Shown piece after piece: positions 32,201 to 39,234 of a stretch of DNA of 64,000 bases. Below the pieces are notes generated by a model. That model did no database searches. It was not told the origin of the DNA and saw only the letters and a program-made list of their open reading frames with translations. A program made the translations under genes and the position numbers. Each line of letters opens with the position of its first letter. Position 1 is the stretch's first letter. The stretch is from Pirellulales bacterium (GTDB lineage: Bacteria > Planctomycetota > Planctomycetia > Pirellulales > JAICIG01): positions 1-64,000 of the forward strand of contig DATLUO010000221.1 of NCBI GenBank assembly GCA_035533075.1. The letters run 5' to 3'.

Positions 32201-34212
32201 ACACCTACGCTTTTTATAGCGTGTCCACCGACAACGTGGGCAACGTGCAGACGACTCCGACCGCGGCCCAAACTACCACGAAGGTTTCGGTGGGCGCGGT
32301 GTTGCCTACCAGCAGCGTGGCGGCCCTGCCGGCCACGGAGACCTCGACCAGCTTCACCGTGAGCTGGTCGGGCAGCGACACTGGCGGGCCGGGAATCGCC
32401 GGGTATGACGTTTACGTCGCCGACAACGGCGGCGCCTTCACCGCCTTCAAGACCGACACCACGGCCACCTCGGCCACGTTCACCGGCGTCAGTGGCCACA
32501 CCTACGGCTTTTATAGCGTGGCCATCGACACCGCCGGCAATCGGCAGACGACGCCGACCGCGGCCCAGGCCACGACGAAGGTTTCGGTGGGCGCGGTGCT
32601 GCCCACCAGCAGCGTGGCGGCCCTGCCGGCCACGGAGACTTCGACCAGCTTCACCGTGAGCTGGTCGGGCAGCGACGTCGGCGGGCCGGGAATCGCCGCG
32701 TACGACATTTACGTCGCCGACGACGCCCAGGAGTTAACCGCGTTCAAGACCGACACCACGGCCACCTCGTTCACGTTCACCGGCGTCAATGGTCACACCT
32801 ACGGCTTTGCCAGCGTGGCCATCGACACCGCCGGCAATCGACAGCCGACCCCGTTTCTGCCCCAGGCCACGACGTTCGTTTCCGTGGGCGCGGTGCTGCC
32901 CACCAGCAGCGTGGCGGCCCTGCCAGCCACGGAGACCTCGACCAGCTTCACCGTAAGTTGGTCGGGCAGCGACGTCGGCGGCCCGGGGATCGCCGGGTAT
33001 GACGTCTTCGTCGCCGATAACGGCGGCGCCTTCACCGCCTTTAAGACGGACACCACGGCCACCTCGGCCACGTTCAGCGGCGTCAACGGCCACACCTACG
33101 GCTTCTACAGCGTGGCCATCGACAGCGCCGGCAATCGGCAGACGACCCCGACCGCGGCCCAGGCCACGACGACCGTGTCCACCGCCACCTTCTCTGTGAC
33201 CGACCACACCTACACGATCGGTTCGGGCACCGTGACGGTTTCGGCCGCCAACGGGCTGCTCACGGGCGACACCGGCCCGAGCCAGCTCACCGTGACCGCC
33301 GGCACGGTGACTGGCGCCCAGGGCGGCACCTTCGCGTTCCACGCCGACGGGTCTTTCACGTATACGCCGGGCGCGAGCTTCCCCGGCTATGACAACGCCC
33401 AGGTTACGGTGACCGACACGTCCGGCGACAAGGGCACGGCCACGGTGAATGTGCTCTCGCAACACGCCGGCGTGGTCTGGAAGTTTTACGAATCGGCGCT
33501 CAATCGCGTGCCCGACGCGGCCGGCCTGCAATACTGGACCAACTATTTCAACAGCGGCGGCAACACCGGCGACATGGCGTTTGGCTTCTTCGAGAGCGAC
33601 GAGCTGCTGGACAAGGTGCTCGGCAACTACTACGAGCAGTATCTCTTGCGGCCGCTCGATTCCGGCGGGCTGGCCTACTGGAAGGGCATCTGGCACGCCA
33701 CCGGCGGCCCGGAGCAGATCAAGGCCGGCTTTGCCGACAGCCCCGAATTCTTCAACTCGGCCGGCGCCACGCCCGACGCCTGGATCGACGCGCTTTATCA
33801 GCGGATTTTGAACCGCACGCCGGATCCCAACGGCAAGACGTTCTGGCTGAATTACTACCAGCAGCAGACGGCGGCGGGCGTCGACGCCGGCACGGTGCGC
33901 TACAACATCGCGCTGGGCTTTTTCGACAGCCCGGAGGCTTATGGCAACGACGTGACCGGCTGGTTCCAGGAGTATCTGTTCCGCGCGCCCACCGATGCCG
34001 AGAAGTCGCAGTACGCCAACCAGATGGAGGCCGGCGCGACCGACCGCACGATTGAGCAGGCCATCACGAACCTGCCGGAGTATGCGAACAATCCGGCGCA
34101 ACCGGGGGCTGGCACGGCGACGACGTTGCCCGACTACTACCAGACGTCTCCTGCGTCGAGTCAATCAGAGGCCGTGGTCGCGGCTAAAGACGCCTTGTTT
34201 TCGCGACTTTAG
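23254..34212 (+). CDS. Giant LEPR-XLL-type surface protein with RHS, Fn3 and DUF4214 domains
   Basis: A 3652-aa protein. ATG 23254 has AGGAG eight bases upstream. A very basic N terminus leads to LEQRSLLSA (residues 38-46), the planctomycete LEPR-XLL-type export motif. Then: four long tandem repeats (about 45-750); beta-rich autotransporter-like segments; CARDB-like (1213-1338); PPC-like (1339-1440); an RHS/YD block from IGRTFNSSIGGRSTPGIFGL to RARDYTPATGQFLSNDPTGL (about 1763-2599); a DUF11-like domain (2730-2916); four nearly identical Fn3 domains (2918-3309); a cadherin-like domain; and three DUF4214 units (3406-3620). No toxin domain directly follows the RHS core. Probably cell-surface or secreted, for adhesion or structure. 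Confidence 0.88.
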   Translation: MFAHWTAKQARAQNHRRSKSRRRKGQRHAGRKSLFQLLEQRSLLSAVLWVGGSGNWDDGTHWSGGQVPGSGDNVTIDTGATAATITIKSGDDIQVGSLNTTANDTLAITGGSLVTAGTSTLSGPLDMTGGSLEADANLTANGSTTVSQANLDAENGATLSLPKLTSTITNGSFTANGTGSVLDVSALTKVTQQAGWNVNATAGGEVKLSGLTSLTSTQGININDSGNSTLLDGKLTSLNGVGVTLDGTDPHVADAWTKFTSGTLTVYGNSVGTGYSLSALTDVDQSNLDAESGGQLALPKVTSYVSNQTFFQASGTNPGTSAPSLLDVSALTGLTQQSYWDVHAYFGGEVRLTGLTSLTKTQGIFFTDTYGSTLDLSGLTSLAGTAGGDITESGGSTLVDPKLTTLNGVNVQLDGTDAQVADSWTTLTNGSLEVDTGSYSLPALTDVDQSSLDAESGGQLALPNLTGYVSNENNFQAKGTNTATLQPSLLDVSALTTLTAQQGSWAINALNGGEVKLSGMASLMNGPNQGISLTDTGGSTLVDPKLTTLSGVSVTLDGTDAHVADAWTKLTSGSLEVDGNPSNFGYSLSSLTDVDQSSLFAESGGQLALPKLTSYVSNGFLQNGTFEANGMNTATLQPSVLDVSALTTLTAQPGSWTINALNGGEVELSGLTSLSTSTQDINITDTGGSTVLDGKLTSLDGVNVTTDGSDTQLVNSWTTFTSTSGHPDRLTVTGGSLTFPKLTDLASSSPLGGTALDFPVLAKGSLILGDGTSATIQGTLVALPASGATGATVNAPASQGLSITLDSSGTFNGGTTVNVGAGTTLALAGGTYLGGVNFNFGAAATADLTGGQTTTYGGTLAATGAGTVVISGGIFYPATGGGATLNFPGGMFQWTGGGMELSVGDVTNRGTINLSGSNDTQIFADGTLDNYGSIIQTGSGDFNLHSDSITPTTLKIEPSGQYQMESDAGINNFYGTNLIDNAGTIAKKAGTGTSTIGVNGQIINTGTIEADSGTLDLEPSSFAQIDANGNLTGGTWKALNGAALNFPSGTSITTNAATIALDGSGAAVTAVYPGGTGYSALSALASNSGTLALTNGASLNTAGDFANSGSLTLGGALAVGGNFTQTSAGTLDVQIGGSPTSGNFGQVAVTGSATLAGNFNVSLVNSFTPVAGQDYPVLKYTSATGSFATVTGLPSRMTVNQTATELDVDMPSAGADPGLTSVTAPTTASDGQSITVDWQVKDENGAAANGNWLDSVYLSTMPTITAGSIMLGRVEHTGGLAANGSYDGSLNAAVPALAPGNYYVLVEADSHDQVPDPDRSNNTLAATTGQLAVSVPALTLGKSTSGSFTAADQDQYYQVTAPAGGALVVTLTSAASSGATAVYVSQGIEPTPYGYQLAAVADQPNQTLNVPNAVGGTYYILVHSVSGNAATAGYTLTASQTAALSISSISSYAGGVFGSVTIEIDGANFTPSTTASLTLIPSPVSLGPATIQASAVDFVSPSQLFATFLLGDTGSYTLSVQQGAQSAKAPTPFQAVVPTTFALGATLVTPQFVRSGRTGSIVITYTNDSANDLMATLLDISSTNPKVLFSTPDDPNNFVTQAQVLAVAPNGPAGILRPGQSGQLTLQLLSDDTIDGDEMPVTVSEVAPAPPPHVFGGATISEASTAAQIDESQTIDWASQESALRPASIPAAAWSVIYGNLTSALGTTVESYNAALAQAATYLGNLGDTTAQVSDVSRLWSFLVAQANASFPTPTLASAVDASLPTPGGLSLAIGRTFNSSIGGRSTPGIFGLGWSTSWQSSLSVDAAGNVTIDSGGAVSFFVAQPNGDYLDTAGESGTLTSSGGVFTFTSISGTQDVFLASGLLNYVQDTNGNRITLGYNSGKQLVTLTYSNPADASEPNETLTLSYNSQGLVSQVADGTGAKWSYVYDTSAHLLSVTAPGNLTTSYAYDTGTNAETANALLSITNPDGSQDNFTYDPATGRLTGTSANGGADAIAYAFLGQGEVSATDSAGNQSIVWFDDQGAAARVQGPNGGVSNSLFDDNGNLVRYTNAAAASYQYAYSQNGDLTQITDPLGQTQTRTYGPLGTLTSYSDASGSTTQISSDSTTGNVMSITYADGTSRQFSYDPLGDLKETVLQNGDAIGYEHNNQGLVSQITFADKTYQVFVYDARGNLTKAETYDATGTLTGTTTLVYDTNNPDELVSISYPNGLSLSFTYNPTTGQRIQSKDNNGFIVNYQYDAQGRLSKLTDGTGKLIVQYTYNDLGQLSAKKNGNVTSTVYGYDPAGNLTSIVNYAPDGKTVNSSFTYSYNLLGEVTKMVSAAGTTTYGYDATGQLTQVGLPDGTSISYAFNAAGDRTQVTTNGTATNYKSNAANEITQVGSATYFYDKNGNLHTVSDSSGTTTYNYNDLNQLVSIAAPDGTVTNFQYSPLGFMMGSSTTPAGGSASQTNYLVDPTGLGNVVGAYTGSGSVIADYTYGLGLVSQTGLSGTGYYDFDLTGNTVGITGASGSYVNQYSYRPFGETTTVGTPQLPNAFTFAGQSGVMQIGDNLFDMRARDYTPATGQFLSNDPTGLAGGDTNLRRYVANDPVDGNDPSGLVPVRFAAPSLADALAGASAAEMAGAYSAAVYQAAYASAIAQGGWWAANAQSYATAQAQDALLFAQGPTANASYIRQFILAHSQPAASAGGAGLEVPISRDTKVAFASPVGVAGAGLVVPILPGTKVAFAIPVVVISTDPNALIGPGGFGPQNFIQPNGTWSYTVDFENDGSVAAQDVTVSEQLDANLDWSTFQLGSVGFGAVNVNVPAGLTQYQTTVAYQNVDGSSLNVQVALDFNVQTGKLTATFTSLDPLTGQPPTGVTDGFLPPDDKNHIGEGYVQYSVRPKANLATGAVVNEAATVVFDTNAPINTNTASNTIDADPPTSSVAALPGTETATSFTVSWSGTDDSGGSGIASYNVFVSDNGGPFTAFQTDTTKTSATFTGVNGHTYAFYSVSTDNVGNVQTTPTAAQTTTKVSVGAVLPTSSVAALPATETSTSFTVSWSGSDTGGPGIAGYDVYVADNGGAFTAFKTDTTATSATFTGVSGHTYGFYSVAIDTAGNRQTTPTAAQATTKVSVGAVLPTSSVAALPATETSTSFTVSWSGSDVGGPGIAAYDIYVADDAQELTAFKTDTTATSFTFTGVNGHTYGFASVAIDTAGNRQPTPFLPQATTFVSVGAVLPTSSVAALPATETSTSFTVSWSGSDVGGPGIAGYDVFVADNGGAFTAFKTDTTATSATFSGVNGHTYGFYSVAIDSAGNRQTTPTAAQATTTVSTATFSVTDHTYTIGSGTVTVSAANGLLTGDTGPSQLTVTAGTVTGAQGGTFAFHADGSFTYTPGASFPGYDNAQVTVTDTSGDKGTATVNVLSQHAGVVWKFYESALNRVPDAAGLQYWTNYFNSGGNTGDMAFGFFESDELLDKVLGNYYEQYLLRPLDSGGLAYWKGIWHATGGPEQIKAGFADSPEFFNSAGATPDAWIDALYQRILNRTPDPNGKTFWLNYYQQQTAAGVDAGTVRYNIALGFFDSPEAYGNDVTGWFQEYLFRAPTDAEKSQYANQMEAGATDRTIEQAITNLPEYANNPAQPGAGTATTLPDYYQTSPASSQSEAVVAAKDALFSRL
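23940..25420 (+). repeat. Tandem long repeats in the N-terminal part of the surface protein
   Basis: The motif GVNVTLDGTDAHVADAWTKL (with variants) recurs at about 23965, 24480, 24900 and 25360, so units are 140-170 aa. Each also contains SLSALTDVDQSSLDAESGGQ and LLDVSALTTLTAQ. The repeats are conserved at DNA level too, a likely source of copy-number change. Confidence 0.85.
31312..31449 (+). repeat. 69-bp tandem duplication after the RHS core
   Basis: Two 23-codon units with the pattern AGLEVPISRDTKVAFASPV / AGLVVPILPGTKVAFAIPV, offset by exactly 69 bp. They lie where RHS toxins would normally carry their variable C-terminal toxin. Confidence 0.8.
32005..33180 (+). repeat. Four tandem fibronectin type III repeats
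   Basis: Units begin at 32005, 32305, 32602 and 32899, so periods are 300, 297 and 297 bp. Each starts with PTSSVAALPATETSTSFTVS and includes FTGVNGHTYGFYSVAIDTAG or close variants. Near identity at DNA level points to recent expansion or gene conversion. Confidence 0.9.
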
Positions 34213-34240
34213 GTCCCGACCCCGAGGGGTTTGTACTCGA

Positions 34241-34440
34241 AAGCCCAGGGTACACGCAGCGGAACCCTGGGTTACTGGCGGGAAGAGAATTGTGATCGCC
34301 AACGGGGCGTCATTCCGCGGGGGCCGCGCCCGATGGTTGCCTCTCCCACGATTCGGTGCGCAGGATGGGGGAATGACGCCCTTACAGGGCTACGACGATT
34401 TGTGTCTTCCCGATACCCAGGGTTCCACCCTGGGCTATCG
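34241..34440. repeat. Nested inverted-repeat element, family F
   Basis: Left arm 34241-34316 and right arm 34370-34438 are imperfect complements. Both contain agcccagggt...ggaaccctggg, then cgggaaga, and both end with gcgtcattcc at the inner side. The arms carry their own small hairpins. It resembles a MITE-like element and sits directly after the giant gene, where it could also terminate transcription. Confidence 0.75.
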
Positions 34441-34441
34441 A

Positions 34442-34709
34442 ATGACAAAACTCGCAGGGCTTTTCCGCCAGGTGGCCGCCGACCCGCACGGTGCGGGCCT
34501 GGGCACGCGAAACTATCGCGACATTGAACGCGCGGTCGACGACATGAGCGATAAACTCCATTCCGAGATTGCCCGGTTCAAGCCGAAGGACTACATCGTT
34601 TGGCATCGAACTCGACGCCGCCCCCGAGCTGCTGGACGCGACCGATCGCGGCTTGCTGGTCGGCGCCGGCCGCGACGCTCGTTGCTTCGCCCGGCCCGCA
34701 CCAGGATAG
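34442..34709 (+). pseudogene. Possible frameshifted gene remnant
   Basis: From ATG 34442 one frame reads MTKLAGLFRQVAADPHGAGL and onward to KPKDYIVW. It then continues sensibly only in another frame, as GIELDAAPELLDATDRGLLV up to a TAG at 34707-34709. The switch falls near 34600. The amphipathic composition is protein-like in each half, but I recognise no family, so this is tentative. Confidence 0.3.
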
Positions 34710-34811
34710 TCCGTGGTACGACGGATAGCAAGTTTGGGGTAGACTTGCGAAACAATCAGTCGGCCGGAGATACTCAAGATCGCGAGTGCGGTCTCTTGAG
34801 GGAGAATCCTT

Positions 34812-36629
34812 GTGAAAACATGCCCCGCCTGTCACCGGCCGGTTCCGGATACGGCAACAATATGTCCGCATCAAGGCTGCGGCCATGCTTTTCCGGTGGC
34901 GCACACCGGCATCAAGCGTCCGCCGCCTCCGCCCACTCGTGTAAAGATCACGAGCAACGATGCGCATCCGGCGACGCCGCCGCCGGCTGCTTCGCAAGCG
35001 GCGGTCGGTCGGACGAGCTCGCGATGGACGATGGTCGTTTGGCTTGCCGGCATCCTCATTGGATCGGCGCTGGTGGGCGTGGGCTTGCTCGCCTACTTTC
35101 CGTTGCCTCATGAAGCAACGGAAGTGGCGTCGATCAACGCGACCGCACAGCCTCCTCGGCAGAAACGTCCATCGGCCGCGAGCAAGGCTCCGCCCGTACC
35201 ATTACCCGGCGACCACACCAAGTCTCGTGACAAGTCCGCCACCGCAACCGACAAAAAAGTCGCCGGCGAGGCCGCTTCACAAGCGGCGCCGCCGGCCGCC
35301 AAGCCCGACGAACCGCTGGGGATCGTCGACAATCCGCCCAAAAAAATGCGCCCAGACGACCCCAAGGGCATCGTCGCCGACGAACCTACGGGACTGCTGG
35401 CCGACGCGCCACGTAAGCCCGAGCCGCTCGGTATTCCGAAGGAGCCGAAGCTGGGCGTCGTCGCCGACACGCCCAAGGGACTCTACGAGGAACGGACGAA
35501 ACCCAAAACACCCGAATGGCTCGGCGAGCGCGGCGGAACGATCGAGTCGCAGAAGGCGGTCGAAGACGGCCTGAACTGGCTGGCCCGCCACCAAGGCGCC
35601 GACGGACACTGGGGCGCCGATTGCCTGGGCACCGATCCCAACTCGCGCTGCGATCAGAAAGCTCCTTGCCAGGGGACCGGCCAGGCCTACGAAATCGCCC
35701 AAACCGGCCTGGCGCTGCTTGCGTTTCAGGCTGCCGGCCACTATTACTTCAATGGCCAAAAATACTCCGGCCAGGTGGCGAAAGGCCTGGATTATTTCGT
35801 CCAGGAGCAGGCACCCGATGGTTCGATCGTCGGTTCGCAAAACCCCTCCGCGGAACAAATCAAGGCCGGCGCCAAGTTCCAGCAATACTTCATGTACGAG
35901 CACGCCCTGGGAACGTTCGCCTTGTGCGAGGCCTGCGCCGTGGCGATCGCCGAAGGAAAGAAGCCCGACCCACGATATCTGAAGGCCGCCGAACGCGCGG
36001 TGTACTTCATCCAACGCCTGCAACACGACGACGGCGGCTGGCGCTATACGACGAACGCTCGCGACCCGAGCGATTGCTCGGTTTCGGGCTGGGTGATGCT
36101 CGCTCTGAAAACGGCCCGCGAGGCAAAGCTCAGCGTTTCGCCGCAAACCGTTTCCAGGATGATGGACTTCTTTGCCGCGCATTACGCAAACGGTCGGACC
36201 TACTACCAACCCCCGAACCCGGGCACCGACGCCATGACGGGCGTAGGCATGATGGCGGTCGAGTTCTTTCAGCACACGGTCGACGCGCCGATCGTGCAAG
36301 GCGGCGCCGACTATCTGGCCGATCAGGCCGACGGGCACGGCCTGTTTTTCCTCCCCAATTACTATCTCTGGTACAATTGCACGATGGCCATGTTTCAGGT
36401 CGGCGGCGGGCCGTGGAAGCGATGGAACAGCCCTGTGCGCGACCGCGTGACCGGCTTGCAGGCGCAAGGCGAAGGGTGCGAACGTGGAAGCTGGCCTCCC
36501 AACGATCAGTGGGGCGGTCAGGGCGGCCGCATCTATTCCACCGCGCTGGCGGTGCTGACGCTGGAGGTCTACTACCGCTTTCAGCGCGTCGCCGGCCAGC
36601 AAGAAAATGATAAGTTCTTCAAGAAATAA
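34812..36629 (+). CDS. Zinc-ribbon, membrane-anchored protein with terpenoid-cyclase/prenyltransferase-like fold
   Basis: A 605-aa protein starting with GTG 34812 behind a GGGAG site. Residues 4-23 form a zinc ribbon (CPACHRPVPDTATICPHQGC). A single membrane helix follows near 75-97 (VVWLAGILIGSALVGVGLLA). Then comes a Pro/Lys-rich stalk with a repeated PLGIVDNPP / PKGIVADEP / PKLGVVADTP motif. The C-terminal 370 residues are an alpha-alpha barrel like squalene cyclases and prenyltransferases: GLNWLARHQGADGHWGADC, FIQRLQHDDGGWRY, VSGWVMLALKTA and IYSTALAVLTLEVYYRF. No cyclase DxDD motif is visible, so it is probably not a cyclase but a binding protein of this planctomycete-rich type. Confidence 0.78.
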   Translation: MKTCPACHRPVPDTATICPHQGCGHAFPVAHTGIKRPPPPPTRVKITSNDAHPATPPPAASQAAVGRTSSRWTMVVWLAGILIGSALVGVGLLAYFPLPHEATEVASINATAQPPRQKRPSAASKAPPVPLPGDHTKSRDKSATATDKKVAGEAASQAAPPAAKPDEPLGIVDNPPKKMRPDDPKGIVADEPTGLLADAPRKPEPLGIPKEPKLGVVADTPKGLYEERTKPKTPEWLGERGGTIESQKAVEDGLNWLARHQGADGHWGADCLGTDPNSRCDQKAPCQGTGQAYEIAQTGLALLAFQAAGHYYFNGQKYSGQVAKGLDYFVQEQAPDGSIVGSQNPSAEQIKAGAKFQQYFMYEHALGTFALCEACAVAIAEGKKPDPRYLKAAERAVYFIQRLQHDDGGWRYTTNARDPSDCSVSGWVMLALKTAREAKLSVSPQTVSRMMDFFAAHYANGRTYYQPPNPGTDAMTGVGMMAVEFFQHTVDAPIVQGGADYLADQADGHGLFFLPNYYLWYNCTMAMFQVGGGPWKRWNSPVRDRVTGLQAQGEGCERGSWPPNDQWGGQGGRIYSTALAVLTLEVYYRFQRVAGQQENDKFFKK

Positions 36630-36670
36630 TGTAGAGATTTCGAGCGGAAACTCGATCAGAACCAGATTCC

Positions 36671-38140
36671 ATGCAGCAACACCAGAAAGCTTTTTGGGCC
36701 GCCGTCAAACGAGCGGCTGCCGCGCGCGACGAACGCGCAACCTTGCCGAAGGCCAGCCCGGTATTGTCGCCCTGGGCCTTTTGGCTGTTGGTGGCCCTGG
36801 TGCAGCAACGAAGGCGGCAGCGGTGGGTGGCCGACGTTGTCAGGAACCATCTGCAAGGCGACCCGGAAGCACTCGCCACGGCCGGCGCGCTCGGCCAACC
36901 GGAAGAGATCAGCCAGCAAGGCATCGTGCCGGGCATGCCGGAATGGGAATATCGCTTTCACGGCCGAGGCTGCGAGTTGACGCACCGAATTACCGGCGAG
37001 TCGATCGACGTCGATTTCTATGACGATGAGGGCGAATGGTTCGACGGCTGGTTCTATTGCCGCTATTTGAAGAAGGCCCGCCAGTTGACCCCGCCAGAGC
37101 AACGGCTGATCGAGCTTCACCCGTCGATCGACACCATCATGGTCAGCCTCGCCGAATTGAAGCTCACGCGATTTGCGACAGGCATCAAGGAGAACCGGGC
37201 AGTCTTTAAGTTGGCCGACGACGTGGTGGCCAACACGGCTCTGGTGGAAGCGTTCTGCGATGCGTGGAGCGGCGGCAAAAACCGCTTCTCCGCGGCCGTC
37301 GAGGTCGGCGATTGGCTGGCCGCAAGCGATCGCCTGCCCGAGGGCATCGACGAAACAACGGCCCGTCTGCTGCAAGCGGCCGCCGACGAGTGCCGCCGCG
37401 CGAGGGCCCAGATCGTGCTGCGGCAACTCGAAGAGGGCCGAGGCGATCGTACGGCCATGTTCGCCTTGGCCGAAGTTGGGCCGCCCGAACTGGATGCCGT
37501 CATCGAGAAGGTGCTTCAAGGCCAGCCGAGCAGCATGATGGTCGGAGCTCTCGACGTGATCGCGCGGCGCGGCGGTCCGGCCTGGTGCGATCGTGTTTTT
37601 GCCTTATTCGAGCGACTCGATCCCAACGCCGACATTCCCCAGCCGGCCGCCTGGATGCGCTGCGCGGTGTTCCTGATCAGGCAGGCTTACCGCGTGCCCG
37701 AAGTGCTGACGGCACTCTCGCGGGCCCGCAGCCATGAAGCGGCCGACGCGGCCCTGTTGCTGTTGGAGCATGCTCCGGAACTGAGCCGGCCGCAGTTTCG
37801 CGCGGCGCTGAGATCGAGCGTTCCTTTCGACCGGGCCAGGGCCGCGGCGATTCTCGCCATTCTGGACGAGGAGTGGGGGCGCCGCGAAATGATCGAGGCC
37901 CTGTGGGCGTCGGAAGACCAGCGAATGACTTCCGATTGCCGCGCGGCGCTTTGTTGCAGCCGCTCACCGGAGGCGCATCGAGCGGCGGAAGAGTGGGAAG
38001 AACGGTTTCCGCACGTGCCTGAGAGTGGGCCGTTTTACTCGGCGGCCGATGTGGCTTTGCGCAACTCTGATTCGTTTCTGCAATATGAGATGAGTCAGTT
38101 GCACGATCGGGTGCTGCCGTTGCGGGGCCGCGTGAAATAA
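36671..38140 (+). CDS. DUF6896-like domain plus HEAT-like helical repeats
   Basis: A 489-aa soluble protein. Around residues 95-140, EYRFHGRGCELTHRITGESI followed by DVDFYDDEGEWFDGWF resembles the DUF6896 domain found in immunity-like proteins. From about 210 onward, two-helix repeats of HEAT type dominate (for example TAMFALAEVGPPELDAVIEK, MMVGALDVIARRGGPAWCDR, AADAALLLLEHAPELSRPQF). No signal peptide. It starts 41 bp after the zinc-ribbon protein and probably shares its transcript. Function unknown; domain naming is by eye. Confidence 0.6.
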   Translation: MQQHQKAFWAAVKRAAAARDERATLPKASPVLSPWAFWLLVALVQQRRRQRWVADVVRNHLQGDPEALATAGALGQPEEISQQGIVPGMPEWEYRFHGRGCELTHRITGESIDVDFYDDEGEWFDGWFYCRYLKKARQLTPPEQRLIELHPSIDTIMVSLAELKLTRFATGIKENRAVFKLADDVVANTALVEAFCDAWSGGKNRFSAAVEVGDWLAASDRLPEGIDETTARLLQAAADECRRARAQIVLRQLEEGRGDRTAMFALAEVGPPELDAVIEKVLQGQPSSMMVGALDVIARRGGPAWCDRVFALFERLDPNADIPQPAAWMRCAVFLIRQAYRVPEVLTALSRARSHEAADAALLLLEHAPELSRPQFRAALRSSVPFDRARAAAILAILDEEWGRREMIEALWASEDQRMTSDCRAALCCSRSPEAHRAAEEWEERFPHVPESGPFYSAADVALRNSDSFLQYEMSQLHDRVLPLRGRVK

Positions 38141-38175
38141 GGGTTGATCCACCGTTTTTTAGCGAGACGATTGCG

Positions 38176-38919
38176 ATGAGACGTTTGACGGTTACGGCGG
38201 CTGCATGGACCATCACCGCCATTTGTCTTTGCGGTTTGTCATTGGCCGATGACAGCAGCGAGGCGGCCAAGGCTCGCGCTGAGGCCGATGAGTCCAAGCC
38301 GGCCCCGCCAAAGCCGCGTCAACCAGCGAAGATTACGTTTGCGATTCACGCCCATGACGGCGTGATCCAGACGATGGGGTGGTCGCCGCTGAAAGCGGAG
38401 TTCGAAAAGCGCGGCTTTTCGTGCCGGATTATTCGCTCGCCGAAAACCGAGACGAAAACACCGAATCAGGACCGGGCGAGAATTATGGTCGAGGCGCTGA
38501 AGAATGTCGAAGGCGATATCGTCCTCGTCGGCATCTCCAACGAAGGATTGTTCATGCCGCTGGTGGCAGCCGAGCGTCCGATACGGCGGATCGTGATGAT
38601 CAACGCCGTCGTTCCGACGCCGGGCAAGTCGTTCAAAGAGGTGTTCGATTTCGAAGACGTGTTCGCGTCGAAGATTGCGGTTCGGCTCGCCGAGCGCGCC
38701 CCTGGCATGTCGGAGGTTTGCCCGCTCAAGGAATTGCCGGCGGTCGAATATGTCTACGTCTGCGGCGAAAAGGACGACGCGATACGGCCGGAATGGGAGC
38801 AGCGGACGGCGCGCGAGTATCTGCATGTCGAACCGGTCGTCGTCAAATTCGCGGGCCACGCGAATATCATTTGGTTGTGCGCGAAAGAGGTCGCAGACGC
38901 CGCGACGAAAGGACTCTGA
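38176..38919 (+). CDS. Secreted alpha/beta-hydrolase-like protein
   Basis: A 247-aa protein with a signal peptide (MRRLTVTAAAWTITAICLCG, then LSLA). The mature part is an alpha/beta hydrolase: strand KITFAIHAHDG, nucleophile elbow VGISNEG (G-x-S-x-x-G, an unusual elbow), acid in GEKDDAIRPEW and His in FAGHANII. The catalytic triad is therefore plausible. Third gene of a plus-strand series with 35 bp to its predecessor. Substrate unknown. Confidence 0.7.
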   Translation: MRRLTVTAAAWTITAICLCGLSLADDSSEAAKARAEADESKPAPPKPRQPAKITFAIHAHDGVIQTMGWSPLKAEFEKRGFSCRIIRSPKTETKTPNQDRARIMVEALKNVEGDIVLVGISNEGLFMPLVAAERPIRRIVMINAVVPTPGKSFKEVFDFEDVFASKIAVRLAERAPGMSEVCPLKELPAVEYVYVCGEKDDAIRPEWEQRTAREYLHVEPVVVKFAGHANIIWLCAKEVADAATKGL

Positions 38920-39234
38920 CGGGGCTCGGAACCGTTTGCCGCCACATTGTGGTGGCGTCGTCCGTTCTCGTGCCACCATGCCTCGGCGTCGTCCCGCGAC
39001 GGCCGCCTCGCCGTGTGGGGTTGGGGGTCGAATCCGTTGCGTTTTTTTGTGGCTTTGGCTGCCCCTCGCGCTATCGTGAGTGAGATGCCGAGACTGATGC
39101 TACCCCCCAGGATGTCCACCTGCGGCCCTCCTTGCTCCACGTTCCGAAAGGTCGCAGCCATGCCCACATGCCAGTCCCACCCTACGACGATGGCTGCGTC
39201 CGTGAGACGTCGGTCACCAGCAACAGATCGACAA
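38920..39234. other. Convergent gap with a family A fragment
   Basis: The gap lies between the hydrolase gene and the end of queA. It holds a partial family A repeat at 39172-39197 (agtcccaccctacgacgatg) that shares the ccaccctacgacgatggc junction with 14937-14960. No gene seen. Confidence 0.5.
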
